NCBI RefSeq assembly: GCF_010894405.1
Contig: NZ_JAAIYA010000003.1
Coordinates: forward strand, 372,001-436,000
Reading direction: 5' to 3'
Length of the DNA: 64,000 nucleotides
Source: Pyxidicoccus caerfyrddinensis
GTDB taxonomy: Bacteria > Myxococcota > Myxococcia > Myxococcales > Myxococcaceae
The notes under the pieces were generated by a model. It saw only the letters and a program-made list of their open reading frames with translations. It was not told the origin of the DNA and searched no databases. Below, one piece after another: positions 8,296 to 17,202 of the stretch (position 1 is the first letter of the stretch; each line of letters starts with the position of its first letter). The translations under genes were made by a program, and so were the position numbers.

Positions 8296-11163
8296 ATGAG
8301 CGCTGGACCGGGGGCGAACCTGGCTGCACAGGTGTACGCCCCGCTGCACACGACACCGCGCGTCGAGCGCTGGGGCTGGACGTGGCCCCGGTGGAATGAC
8401 CCACGCCTGCCCTTCGCGGCGCTCCTCACGCTCTACGGCGTGCTGGGCTTCACCTTCTTCGGCTTCAACCGCAGCCCGTGGCAGATGGCCACGATTGTCG
8501 TTACTGGCAGCGCGCTGGACGTGGCGCTCGGGTGGTTGCTGGCGCGGCGGAAGGTGGTGCCGCTGAGCGCGTACATCTCCTGCTGCTCGCTGGCGCTGCT
8601 GCTCAACTACTCGCACTCGAGCTGGCTGCTCTTCCTGCCGGTGTGGCTGGCCATCGGCTCCAAGTACGTGCTCACCGTCGAGGGCCGGCACGTCTTCAAT
8701 CCGTCCATGTTCGGCGTGGCGCTGTCGCTGTTGCTGACGCGCGAGCTCATCACCGCCGCGCCCGCATACCAGTGGGCCAACGGCAACGTGGCGCTGTCCG
8801 CCTTCATCCTCATGGCGGCGCTGGTGCTCTTCTTCTTCCGCGTGGGCCGGGGCTGGCTGGTGGTCAGCTTCCTCGGCTTCTACGCGCTGCAGACGGCGCT
8901 GCGCGCGTTCATCATGCGGCACCACCTGCCGCCGGAGGTCCTCTTCCTCGGCACGCTGGGCGCGCCGTCCTTCTTCATCTTCGTCTTCTACATGCTCACC
9001 GACCCGGCCACCTCGCCGGGCACGCGGCGCGGGCAGATTCTATTGGCCCTGGCGGTGACGCTGGTGGACCTGGTGCTGCACCTGAAGGAGAGCGTCTACA
9101 CGTTCTTCTACGCGGCCCTCACCTGCGCGGCGGTGCGCTTCCTCTTCCTCCACGCGCGCGCGGCGTGGAAGCGCGGGGCGGGCGAATCGCTCAAGGCGTT
9201 GTTGTCCCCTGCGTACCTGAGGCGAGCGGGCGTGGTGGGCGGGCTCGGTGCGGTCATGGCCGTGGGCTTCACCGTGGCCGCCGCGCCCGGTGTCCGCACG
9301 AAGCCGCTGTCCTTCCACATGGACCGCGTGGACGTGGCGGCGGCGGGGCTGGGCTCCACGATGGGCCACACGCTGGAGGAGCTGGACCCGCGCCTGGCGC
9401 ACGTGGCGAAGTGGCTGGTGGCGGTGGGCGACGCGGTGGCCACGGGGGACTACGACGGGGACGGGAAGCTGGACCTGTTCCTCTCTCACCCGCTGGCCAC
9501 GCCCGAGCACCACGCCGGCCTCTACCGCAACCTCGGCGACTTCCGCTTCGAGCGCGTGCCCGTGCCCGCGCTGGAGCACTTCGCCACCCGCTACAAGGAA
9601 GAGGGACTGGCAGGCGGCGGCACCTTCGTGGACTGGGATGGAGATGGGGACGCGGACCTCGCGGTGGCGGTGGCCTTCGGACCGGTGCGGCTGCTGCGCA
9701 ACACGCTGCGCGAGACAGGCATCGCCGGCTTCGAGGACGTGACGGAAGCGGCGGGCGTGACGGACCACGCGGTGAGCCTGGGGCTCACCTTCCTCGACTA
9801 CGACCGCGACGGGCACCTGGACCTCTTCGTCCTCAACGCGCTGACGACGCACCTGCCGGACTACTCGCCGCCGGTGCCGCTCAACCTCTTCCGCCTGCCA
9901 CAGCCGGAGACTCCGGACGACCGGCGCATGTTCCGCTTCATGCACGACGGCTGGCACAACGCCACCAATGGCGGCCTCAACGCGCTGTACCGGGGCCGGG
10001 GTAACGGCACCTTCGAGAAGGTGGACGTGAAGGCGCTGGGGTTGGGGGACACGCACTGGTCGCTCGCGGTGAGCACGGTGGACCTCAACCACGACGGCTG
10101 GACGGACCTGTACGTGGCCAACGACTTCGGGCCGGATGACGTCTACCTCAACGAGCAGGGCCGCCACTTCCGCCGCGTCGCCGGGCGCCTCTTCGGTGAG
10201 ATTGGGAAGGACACGTACAAGGGCATGAACGCGTCCGTGGCGGACTTCGACCGCAACGGATGGCTGGACGTGTACGTCTCCAACGTGCACCACTCGCTGC
10301 AGGCGGAGGGCAGCCTGCTGTGGATGGTGGGTCCGGGCGAGGACGCCTTCACGCCGGCGTTCCACGACGAGGCCACCTTCCGCGGCGCGCTCAACGAGCG
10401 GCGCTTTGGCTGGGGCGCGGCGGCTGGAGATTTGGACAACGACGGCTGGCCGGACCTGGTGCAGGCCAATGGCATGGTGGACGACCGGCTGGACGGGGCT
10501 CAGTGGCGCATCCCCGATGGCCAGCGCAAGGACTACTGGTACGTCAATCACAAGCTGATGCAGTCCGGGCCGGAGATGCATACGTACGCGGACAAGTGGG
10601 GCGACATCCGCGGGCGGACGCTCTACCCGAACGAGGCGCGGCGCGTGTACCTCAACCTGGGCGACGAGAATCCCGGGCACTTCGTGGACCTGGCGCGCGA
10701 GCTGGGAATGGAGGACCCGGACAACTCGCGCGGCGTGCTGCTCGCGGACCTGGATGATGACGGGGACCTGGATGCGCTCGTCACCAACCAGCACGCGCCC
10801 CTGTCGCTGTACCGCAACACGCTGCGGGGCGCGGTGACTCCAGAGGCGCACTTCGTGGGGCTGACGCTGGTGGGCAACGGCACGGGCACGCACCGGAGCG
10901 CGGTGGGCACGCGCATCGTCGTCTCCTACGTGGAGGACGGGCGGCGCGTGGAGCAGGTGCGCGAGGTGGGGCTGATGGGCGGCTTCTCCGCTTCGGCCGA
11001 CCCCCGGCTGCACTTCGGGCTGGGGCGCTACTCCGGGCCGGTGAAGGCGGAGGTGCACTGGTACGGCGGCGCGGTGCAGGAGGTGACACTGGAGCCGGAC
11101 CGCTACCACGAGCTGCGGCAGCCCGCGGGTGCCGCCGCGCTGCGCGGGAGCGTCACGCCATGA
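8296..11163 (+). CDS. RnfD/NqrB-like membrane domain fused to FG-GAP repeats and ASPIC/UnbV domain
   Basis: The protein has 955 residues. Residues about 35-335 form a membrane domain with RnfD/NqrB-like signatures: GRHVFNPSMFG (about 130) and YMLTDPATSPG (about 232). The covalent-FMN motif of true RnfD (SGAT) is not visible. Residues about 365-850 carry repeated calcium-binding FG-GAP/VCBS motifs (DYDGDGKLDL, DWDGDGDADL, DYDRDGHLDL, DLNHDGWTDL, DFDRNGWLDV, DLDNDGWPDL, DLDDDGDLDA). The last 100 residues match ASPIC/UnbV (GTRIVVSY, GGFSASADPRLHFGLG). The beta-propeller is presumably extracytoplasmic. It is first in a four-gene operon, overlapping the next ATG. Function unknown; a membrane-anchored redox or sensing role is inference. 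Confidence 0.88.
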   Translation: MSAGPGANLAAQVYAPLHTTPRVERWGWTWPRWNDPRLPFAALLTLYGVLGFTFFGFNRSPWQMATIVVTGSALDVALGWLLARRKVVPLSAYISCCSLALLLNYSHSSWLLFLPVWLAIGSKYVLTVEGRHVFNPSMFGVALSLLLTRELITAAPAYQWANGNVALSAFILMAALVLFFFRVGRGWLVVSFLGFYALQTALRAFIMRHHLPPEVLFLGTLGAPSFFIFVFYMLTDPATSPGTRRGQILLALAVTLVDLVLHLKESVYTFFYAALTCAAVRFLFLHARAAWKRGAGESLKALLSPAYLRRAGVVGGLGAVMAVGFTVAAAPGVRTKPLSFHMDRVDVAAAGLGSTMGHTLEELDPRLAHVAKWLVAVGDAVATGDYDGDGKLDLFLSHPLATPEHHAGLYRNLGDFRFERVPVPALEHFATRYKEEGLAGGGTFVDWDGDGDADLAVAVAFGPVRLLRNTLRETGIAGFEDVTEAAGVTDHAVSLGLTFLDYDRDGHLDLFVLNALTTHLPDYSPPVPLNLFRLPQPETPDDRRMFRFMHDGWHNATNGGLNALYRGRGNGTFEKVDVKALGLGDTHWSLAVSTVDLNHDGWTDLYVANDFGPDDVYLNEQGRHFRRVAGRLFGEIGKDTYKGMNASVADFDRNGWLDVYVSNVHHSLQAEGSLLWMVGPGEDAFTPAFHDEATFRGALNERRFGWGAAAGDLDNDGWPDLVQANGMVDDRLDGAQWRIPDGQRKDYWYVNHKLMQSGPEMHTYADKWGDIRGRTLYPNEARRVYLNLGDENPGHFVDLARELGMEDPDNSRGVLLADLDDDGDLDALVTNQHAPLSLYRNTLRGAVTPEAHFVGLTLVGNGTGTHRSAVGTRIVVSYVEDGRRVEQVREVGLMGGFSASADPRLHFGLGRYSGPVKAEVHWYGGAVQEVTLEPDRYHELRQPAGAAALRGSVTP

Positions 11164-11933
11164 TGTCTCCGCTCAAGGGCTCCACGGTGCGGCGCGAGTC
11201 GCTCACGGAGGCGCAGCGCGCGCAGATGCTGGCGCTGATGCAGCTCTGCTACGCGGGCGTGTCGCCGGAGCGATTCGCGGAGGACCTGGACGGCAAGCAG
11301 TACGTCATCCTGCTGCATGCGCGGCGCGGCTCGGAGCTGGTGGGCTTCAGCACGCTGCGTGTCGCGGAGGAGCGCGCGGCGGGACGCGTGGTGGAGGTGG
11401 TGTACTCGGGCGACACCGTCATCCATCCGGACTGGTGGGGACACAAGGTGTTGCAGGTGTGCTTCGGGCGCTTCCTGCTGTCGCGCAAGCTGCGCAACCC
11501 GCTGCGTCCGCTGCACTGGCTGCTGCTGAGCGCCGGGTTCAAGACGTACCTGCTCGCGGTGAACTACTTCGGGAGGACGGTGCCCCGGCGCGACTGGACG
11601 CCGCCACCCGGACGCGAGGACTTCCTGCGCGAGCTGGCCACGCGCTGGTTCGGTACGCAGTACGACGCGGGGCGGGGCACGCTGCGCTTCCACGGCGCGC
11701 ACTACCGGGTGCGGGATGGCATTGCCCCCATCGACCGTGCCGCGGCGGCGCACCCGCACATCGCCTTCTTCGCCGAGCGCAACCCCGGCCACGCGGACGG
11801 CGAGGAGCTGGTGTGCCTGGTGGAGATTCGCTGGTGGGACCTCACCCGGGCCCTGGGGCGAAGCGTGTGGGGACAGCTTCGGGGCTGGGCACGGCGCGGG
11901 CTGCGGCAGGTGGGCGTCCGCGTGGGGACGTGA
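11160..11933 (+). CDS. GNAT-like acyltransferase-fold protein
   Basis: The protein has 257 residues from the ATG at 11160, which overlaps the upstream stop (ATGA). The first half looks like a GNAT: RRESLTEAQRAQMLALMQLC helix, LVGFSTLRVAEE strand, then VIHPDWWGHKVLQVCFGRFL, which resembles the acetyl-CoA-binding loop followed by a helix. The classical R/QxxGxG/A signature is degenerate, so CoA binding is uncertain. The C-terminus has WFGTQYDAGRGTLRF and a Trp-rich helix. It sits between the membrane fusion protein and GH3, a place suited to transferring an acyl group or controlling the pathway. The functional call is tentative. Confidence 0.62.
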   Translation: MMSPLKGSTVRRESLTEAQRAQMLALMQLCYAGVSPERFAEDLDGKQYVILLHARRGSELVGFSTLRVAEERAAGRVVEVVYSGDTVIHPDWWGHKVLQVCFGRFLLSRKLRNPLRPLHWLLLSAGFKTYLLAVNYFGRTVPRRDWTPPPGREDFLRELATRWFGTQYDAGRGTLRFHGAHYRVRDGIAPIDRAAAAHPHIAFFAERNPGHADGEELVCLVEIRWWDLTRALGRSVWGQLRGWARRGLRQVGVRVGT

Positions 11934-11949
11934 GGAGGCGCGCGACGTG

Positions 11950-13668
11950 ATGGCCTCTTCTGTGTTGCTCGGAGGGCTGCGTGCCGCGCTTGCGCCCTCG
12001 GCGCTGCGCTTCCACCGGGCCTTGCGTGAGCCCGAGGCGGCGCAGGCGGAGTGTCTGGCCCGGGTGCTGCGAGCCGTCTCGGGAAGCCAGCAGGCCGCGC
12101 GCATCCCGGGCTTCGAGCGGGTGCGCACCGCGCGGGACTTCCAGGACGCGGTGCCGATGGTGACGCCCGACGGCGTCGCACCGGACGTGGAGCGCATCGC
12201 CTCCGGTGAGGCTCGCGTGCTCACCCGTGAGCCGGTGACGCGCTTCGAGCCCTCGGGCGGTTCCTCCGGTGCGAGCAAGCTCGTGCCGGTGACGCAGGGC
12301 CTGCTGGACGAGTTCCAGCGCGCGCTGTCTCCCATGCTGTTCGAGCTGCTCCACCACAGGCCCGTGCTCCGCACCGGACCGAGCTACTGGTCCATCTCTC
12401 CCATGGGTCGCAAGCAGGGCAGGACCTCGGGGGGCCTCCCGGTGGGAAGCGTGGAGGACAGCGCCTACTTCTCCCGCGCGCTGCGACCGCTGCTCTCGCG
12501 GGTGTTCGCGGTGCCGGGAGCCGTGGGCGCGCTGCCCGACGTGGAGCGCTGCCGGTACGTGACGCTGTGGCACCTCGTCGCGCGTGAGGACCTGGTCCTC
12601 ATCAGCGTGTGGAACCCGAGCTTCCTCACGCTGCTCATGGATGCACTGGAGCAACACGGGGAGCGGCTGGCGGAGGACCTGGAACGGGGCACCTGCCGCC
12701 CACCGGAGCGTGAGGCTGGTGCGGTCATCACGCCGAGCCCGTCTCACGCCTCCTCGCTGGAGATGACGGACGACGCGGCGGTCCGCTCGGTCCTCGCCCG
12801 CATGCACTTTCCTCCGCGCCCCGAGCGCGCCGCCGCGCTCCGCTCCGCCCTGCGGCACGGCCTCCAGGCCCGCGCGCTGTGGCCGCGTCTTTCCCTGCTC
12901 AGCATGTGGACGGACGCGCAGGCCGCGCACGCGGTGCCCGCCGCGTGCCGCCGCTTCACCGGCGTGGAGGTGCAGGGCAAGGGACTGCTGGCCACGGAGG
13001 GCGTTGTCACCGTGCCCCTCTTTGATGCGCCCGCGCCCGTGCTCGCCGTCCGCAGTCACTTCTTCGAGTTCGTCGATGCCGAGCATCCCGACGCCCGCCC
13101 GCGCCTCGCGCACGAGCTGGAGCGGGGCCGCACGTACACGGTGCTCCTCTCCACCTCTGGCGGGCTGCTGCGCTACCGGCTGGGAGACCTCGTGCGCGTG
13201 GAGGGCTTCCGGCACGCCACGCCCTGCCTGCGCTTCCTCGGCCGCGCGGACGCCGTCTGCGACCTCGTGGGGGAGAAGCTCGCCGCGACGCGCGTCGCCG
13301 CCGTGCTGGACGCCACGCTCCCGTGCTTCTTCGGCGGTGAACGCCCCGCCTTCGCCATGCTCGCCCCCGAGTGGCACCCGGCGCCGGAGCCTCCCGCCTA
13401 CCGGCTCTTCCTGGAGACGGGCGCTCCCGACGCGCGCCTCGCCGAAGCCGCGGCCGCCGTGGAGCGCGCGCTTCACGAGGGCCACCACTACCGCTACGCG
13501 CGTGAGCTGGGGCAGCTCGGCCCGGTGCGCGCCGTGCGCGTCTCGGAAGGGGCCCGCCGCTATGAGGCCCGCTGCATCGCGCTCGGCCAGCGCGCCGGTG
13601 ACATCAAGCCCATGGACCTGCACCGCCAGCCCGGCTGGTCCGCCCACTTCACAGGAGCCGCCGCATGA
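11950..13668 (+). CDS. GH3-family acyl-adenylating amide synthetase
   Basis: The protein has 572 residues from the ATG at 11950; an upstream open frame to 11716 overlaps the GNAT gene. GH3 landmarks are present in order: the ATP-binding loop FEPSGGSSGASKLVPVT (about 99-115), the YRLGDLVRVEGF motif (about 409) and LRFLGRADAVCDLVGEKLAA (about 427), which contains the conserved GR.D...GEK. GH3 enzymes of the ANL superfamily adenylate a carboxylate and transfer it to an amine, classically amino-acid conjugation of jasmonate or auxin in plants; bacterial members are scarcely characterised. It ends four bases inside the Rieske gene. A fatty acid modified by the nearby desaturase or oxygenase is a reasonable guess for substrate. 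Confidence 0.88.
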   Translation: MASSVLLGGLRAALAPSALRFHRALREPEAAQAECLARVLRAVSGSQQAARIPGFERVRTARDFQDAVPMVTPDGVAPDVERIASGEARVLTREPVTRFEPSGGSSGASKLVPVTQGLLDEFQRALSPMLFELLHHRPVLRTGPSYWSISPMGRKQGRTSGGLPVGSVEDSAYFSRALRPLLSRVFAVPGAVGALPDVERCRYVTLWHLVAREDLVLISVWNPSFLTLLMDALEQHGERLAEDLERGTCRPPEREAGAVITPSPSHASSLEMTDDAAVRSVLARMHFPPRPERAAALRSALRHGLQARALWPRLSLLSMWTDAQAAHAVPAACRRFTGVEVQGKGLLATEGVVTVPLFDAPAPVLAVRSHFFEFVDAEHPDARPRLAHELERGRTYTVLLSTSGGLLRYRLGDLVRVEGFRHATPCLRFLGRADAVCDLVGEKLAATRVAAVLDATLPCFFGGERPAFAMLAPEWHPAPEPPAYRLFLETGAPDARLAEAAAAVERALHEGHHYRYARELGQLGPVRAVRVSEGARRYEARCIALGQRAGDIKPMDLHRQPGWSAHFTGAAA

Positions 13669-14852
13669 GACAGCCCCACCACCTGCAACCCGTGGAGGCT
13701 CCTCGCACGCCCAACGTGGAGCTCGACGCGGAGGCCGACCTCGCCCGCTGCGGCGCGCTGAAGGACTACTGGTACGTGGCCTGTCTCTCCACTGAGCTGA
13801 AGATGGGCACGCCGCTCGCACGCACCCTCTTCGGCACGGGCGTGGTCCTCTTCCGCGACGCGCACGGCCGGCCCGCCGCCCTGCGGGACAGGTGCCTGCA
13901 CCGCAACGCACGGCTGTCGCGCGGGGCCGTGTTCAACGGGCGCCTGGGCTGCCCGTACCACGGCTGGGTCTATGACGCGTCCGGCGCGGTGGTGGAGGTG
14001 CCCTCGCTCGGGCCCTCGCAGCGGAGTGAGTTGATGGACGCGGACGCCTGCGCGCGCGAGGGACTCCAGTCCGAGCCCTGCAAGCTGGGCCAGCTCCAGC
14101 GCTTCCCGACGGTGGAGCAGGACGGGCTCGTCTTCGTCTTCATGGGAGGCCCCGACGCCTCGCGCGCCCGGGCCGAGCCCTTCCGCGTCCCCTACTGGGG
14201 ACAGCCCGGGTGGACTGTCTACTTCATGGTGACGCGCTTCCCGAACGGGGTGACGAACCTCGTCGAGAACTTCATGGACGTGCCGCACACGCTCTTCGTC
14301 CACCCGGGCTGGTTCCGGAAGCCGGCGAGCAGACGCGTCCCCGCCACGGTGCGGCGCACGGCGGGCAGCGTGCTGGTGACGTACAAGCAGGAGCAGGACA
14401 CCGTCACCGGGCTCGGCCGCCTCTTCAACCCGAGCGGCCTGCCGCTGCTCCACACGGACAAGTACTACGTCCCCAACGTCACCCGCGTGGACTACCTGTG
14501 GGGCGACCACGGCTTCGTCATCAACTCGCAGTGCACGCCCATCGGCGCCACGGACAGCCTCGTCTACACGGCCATCAGCTACCGGCTCCCGGTGGACCTG
14601 CCGGGGGCGCTGGTGGGACGCGCGCTGATGCCGCTGGTGCGCTGGTACACGCGGCAGGTCATCCAGCAGGACGTCGTCATCATGGGCATCCAGCGCGAGG
14701 CGCTGCTCGACGGGCCCGGTGGCGGCGTCTACTCCGGCACCGAGGCGGACCTGCACCACGCCGACATCGAGGCGTATCGCCGCTGGCTGCGCGAGGGCGG
14801 CCACGGCGCCGGCCCCGAGGAGGCCGAGCGCGACATGGTCTTCTGGATATGA
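13665..14852 (+). CDS. Rieske 2Fe-2S non-heme iron oxygenase
   Basis: The protein has 395 residues; the ATG overlaps the GH3 stop (ATGA). The Rieske cluster ligands are C77-x-H79 in CLHRNARLSRG and C96-x2-H99 in CPYHGWVYD. The catalytic mononuclear iron site is NFMDVPHTLFVH, giving D205, H208 and H213 with the normal Asp-x2-His-x4-His spacing. No ferredoxin or reductase gene is adjacent, so electrons must come from elsewhere; the RnfD-like fusion in the same operon is one possibility. Family members hydroxylate, demethylate or desaturate aromatic, steroid and other lipophilic substrates. It ends 6 bases from a convergent histidine kinase. Confidence 0.92.
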   Translation: MRQPHHLQPVEAPRTPNVELDAEADLARCGALKDYWYVACLSTELKMGTPLARTLFGTGVVLFRDAHGRPAALRDRCLHRNARLSRGAVFNGRLGCPYHGWVYDASGAVVEVPSLGPSQRSELMDADACAREGLQSEPCKLGQLQRFPTVEQDGLVFVFMGGPDASRARAEPFRVPYWGQPGWTVYFMVTRFPNGVTNLVENFMDVPHTLFVHPGWFRKPASRRVPATVRRTAGSVLVTYKQEQDTVTGLGRLFNPSGLPLLHTDKYYVPNVTRVDYLWGDHGFVINSQCTPIGATDSLVYTAISYRLPVDLPGALVGRALMPLVRWYTRQVIQQDVVIMGIQREALLDGPGGGVYSGTEADLHHADIEAYRRWLREGGHGAGPEEAERDMVFWI

Positions 14853-14858
14853 GCGGCG

Positions 14859-16316
14859 CTACCCGCGTCGGGAGGGAAGCTTGAGGGTGAAGGTGGCTCC
14901 GTGTCCCGGCTCGCTCTGGACCTGGAGGCTCCCGCCGTGGGCTTCCACGAGCCGTCGAGCCATCCAGAGGCCCAGCCCCAGGCCGCCGAAGTGGTGCGAC
15001 GGCGCGGCGCGCTCGAAGCGGCGGAAGATGCGGTCCTGGTGCTCGGCGGGAATCCCGATGCCGTGGTCCTTCACGACGAGCCGCGCGCGCTCCGCGCTTC
15101 CTTCGACGCGCACCTCCACGGGCCGGCCCCGGCCGTACTTGAGCGCGTTGTCGAACAGGTTGAAGAACACCTGCTCCAGGCGCTGCCGGTCCCACCGCCC
15201 GAGCACGGGCGCCTCGGCCACCACGTCGACGTGGCACTCCGCGCGGGCCACCGCGTCGCTGGAGCTCGCGACCGCGTCGCGGACGAGCCGTGACAGGTCG
15301 ACCTCCTCCGCTTCGAGCTGGAGCTGCCCGTCGCTGATGCGGGACACGTCGAGCAGTCCCTCCACCAGCAGGCCGAGCCGCTCGGCATGCCGCGTGGCCC
15401 GCGTCAGTCGCTCGCGGAGGTGCTCTTCCCGGGGCTCGTCTCCATGGGGCGCGGACATCCGCGAGAGCACCTGGAGCTGGAGCTGGAGCGCCGTCAGCGG
15501 TGTCCGCAGCTCGTGGCTGGCCGCCCAGAGGAACGTGTCGCGGCTGCTCAGCGCTTCCAGGAGCCGCTGCTCGACCTGCTTCCGGTGCGCGACTTCGTTC
15601 TCCAGGGCGAGGGCGCGTTGCTGGAGGAGCGTGACTTCACGCAGGCGGCAGTCGGGGTCCTCCATCGTGGCGTAGCTCTCGGTGGGGACGACGTGGGTGT
15701 GCGCCCGGCAGATGTCGCGGAACGACGGAGCGTGGGCCTCCTCGCCGAAGCCGCCGAGGGCGTAGGTGCACAACAGGGAGAACGGGTACCGCGCCGCGAG
15801 GTCGTTCCACAGCTCCTCGAGCGCCACGGCCGCTTCACCCAGGCCGTCATGCCAGAGGAGGTCCACCATCTCTCCGTAGGCGCGGACCCGGCTTCCCTTG
15901 CCCACGGCCAGGACCTTCGCGAGCGTCCCGCCGATGATGTCCTGGAAGCGCTCCGCGTCAGGCCTGCCCTCCACCATGAACAGGGACAGTGTCTCCCGGG
16001 CGTCGAGCAGGGTGAGCTGGCCGCCGCCACACGCGGCCTCGACGTCCACGCCCGTCGCCACGAGTCGCTCGGTGATGCCCCGCCGGTGCGAGTCCGTCGC
16101 GATGACGACGAGCGGCTCTCCCGCCGCGAGGCCTTCACCCAGGTAGTGGGCGAGGACCTCCATGAGGAAGGCCTCGTCCTCGTAGAACTGGACGATGTGG
16201 CTGTCGTTCGCGGGGTGGCGCAGCAGCTCCTTCCCGAGGTGGTACGGCGAGCCGTCGTGTGGAGGAGCGGCAGTGGGAAGCGGCATGACAGTCACCATGG
16301 ACGGCAGGACGGCCAT
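14859..16316 (-). CDS. MEDS-domain sensor histidine kinase
   Basis: The protein has 485 residues from the ATG at 16316, preceded by GGAAGGG at good spacing; ATGs at 16349 and 16298 are alternatives. Residues about 35-215 are a MEDS (DcmR-like) sensory domain (HIVQFYEDEAFLMEVLAHYL, EPLVVIATDSHRRGI, ARYPFSLLCTYAL). A short coiled coil is followed by the HisKA dimerisation helix with H268 in SHELRTPLTAL and a HATPase domain: NLFDNALKYG (N box), KDHGIGIP (G1) and GGLGLGLW (G2). It has no membrane segment, so it is a cytoplasmic sensor. No response regulator is adjacent, making it an orphan kinase as is common in myxobacteria. Confidence 0.92.
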   Translation of the reverse strand: MAVLPSMVTVMPLPTAAPPHDGSPYHLGKELLRHPANDSHIVQFYEDEAFLMEVLAHYLGEGLAAGEPLVVIATDSHRRGITERLVATGVDVEAACGGGQLTLLDARETLSLFMVEGRPDAERFQDIIGGTLAKVLAVGKGSRVRAYGEMVDLLWHDGLGEAAVALEELWNDLAARYPFSLLCTYALGGFGEEAHAPSFRDICRAHTHVVPTESYATMEDPDCRLREVTLLQQRALALENEVAHRKQVEQRLLEALSSRDTFLWAASHELRTPLTALQLQLQVLSRMSAPHGDEPREEHLRERLTRATRHAERLGLLVEGLLDVSRISDGQLQLEAEEVDLSRLVRDAVASSSDAVARAECHVDVVAEAPVLGRWDRQRLEQVFFNLFDNALKYGRGRPVEVRVEGSAERARLVVKDHGIGIPAEHQDRIFRRFERAAPSHHFGGLGLGLWMARRLVEAHGGSLQVQSEPGHGATFTLKLPSRRG

Positions 16317-16418
16317 TATCCCTTCCGGGGAGCATGGGTGACCATGCACCCCGGGCCGGGCCGGCGACTGTGTGCTCCAGCCAACCGTGCGAGTGGGCGC
16401 TGGACGTCTTTCCGCCGC

Positions 16419-16850
16419 TCACCCGCGCCGCGAGTCGTAGGCCGGGCGCCGGTTGTGCTCCCGCTCCCAGCGCTCGCGCTCCAGCCGCGCCAGCCGCTCG
16501 CGCTCCTTGCGCTCCCGCTCGATGCGGGCGAGCCGCTCGCGCTCCGCCCGCTCCCGCTCGATACGGGCCACCCGCTCGCGCTCCCGCTCCGCCCGCTCGC
16601 GCTCGATGCGGGCCATCCGCTCACGCTCCAGTCGCTCCTTGCGCTCGCGCTCGATGCGGGCCACCCGCTCCCGCTCCAGCCGCTCGCGCTCGATGCGGGC
16701 CTGCCGCTCGCGCTCGGCGCGGTTGTTCTCCACCCGCCCGTACGGCTCTCCGACGCGGATGCTGGAGGCACCGTGCACGCTCTCGGCAAGCACCGGACTC
16801 CCGACGGACATCGCGAGGACCACGAGCACTCGAATCATCTTCCCGTTCAT
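16419..16850 (-). CDS. Secreted Glu/Arg-rich helical repeat protein
   Basis: The protein has 143 residues from the ATG at 16850, which follows a GGAGG site at proper spacing; an upstream in-frame ATG at 17024 has no such site. The N-terminus MNGKMIRVLVVLAMSVGSPV followed by LAE is a Sec signal peptide. From about residue 43 to 135 the protein is built of alternating RIERER, LERER and AERER units with i to i+4 Glu-Arg pairing, the composition of a stable single alpha-helix or periplasmic coiled coil. No catalytic motif is present. Its neighbours are a histidine kinase (same strand, downstream) and the divergent M4 protease. Function unknown; a spacer or rigid rod is inference. Confidence 0.78.
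   Translation of the reverse strand: MNGKMIRVLVVLAMSVGSPVLAESVHGASSIRVGEPYGRVENNRAERERQARIERERLERERVARIERERKERLERERMARIERERAERERERVARIERERAERERLARIERERKERERLARLERERWEREHNRRPAYDSRRG
16450..16720. repeat. Degenerate tandem repeat encoding (R/A)xERER units
   Basis: The DNA consists of near-identical 12-36 base modules, such as CGCTCGCGCTC and CTCGATGCGGGC, read on the minus strand as IERERxxRER. Modules are copied with few substitutions, indicating expansion by slippage or recombination. Copy number is likely to vary between strains. Confidence 0.7.
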
Positions 16851-17202
16851 GACGGCCTCCAGTCGCGGCGGGTTGCGCCGCGTTCTGTCCCTTCTGACGG
16901 GAGCCCCCGGGGACGATTCTTCCGCCGACCATTTCGGTTCATTACGCGCCGCACCCACCCCGCCACACCCAATCCCTTTCACGGGAAATCCTGGGGGCTT
17001 CAGGCCACACATGAATTGGAGCATTCTTGCTCCACGGGGAAATTAACGTAAATAACGCTTACGAAATGAGGGCCCCACCCCTCGGAAAAGTGCGCTCCGC
17101 AGGTAACAAAACACTCTGAAACAGAAATCACGCACTAGGGGTTTGAAATTCACATTCCAGGTGTGTCACGAATAGCGGGCCTTTCTCCCTGGAGGTATTT
17201 CG
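16851..17202. other. AT-richer divergent intergenic region upstream of M4 protease
   Basis: This 352-base region between the helical-repeat gene and the M4 protease holds no supported gene. From about 16960 to 17200 the base composition drops well below the surroundings (runs such as AATTAACGTAAATAACG near 17040). The ribosome site CTGGAGG lies about 9 bases before the TTG at 17203. I could not fix -35/-10 boxes with confidence. Confidence 0.5.

Noticed and set aside
9040..11109. A 689-codon frame antisense to the FG-GAP protein
   Set aside because: Val/His/Arg-rich shadow, mirrored from the DxDGDG repeats of the real gene.
16450..16720. Possible CRISPR-like array
   Set aside because: The repeats are short, in frame and coding (RxERER); there are no unique spacers of constant length.
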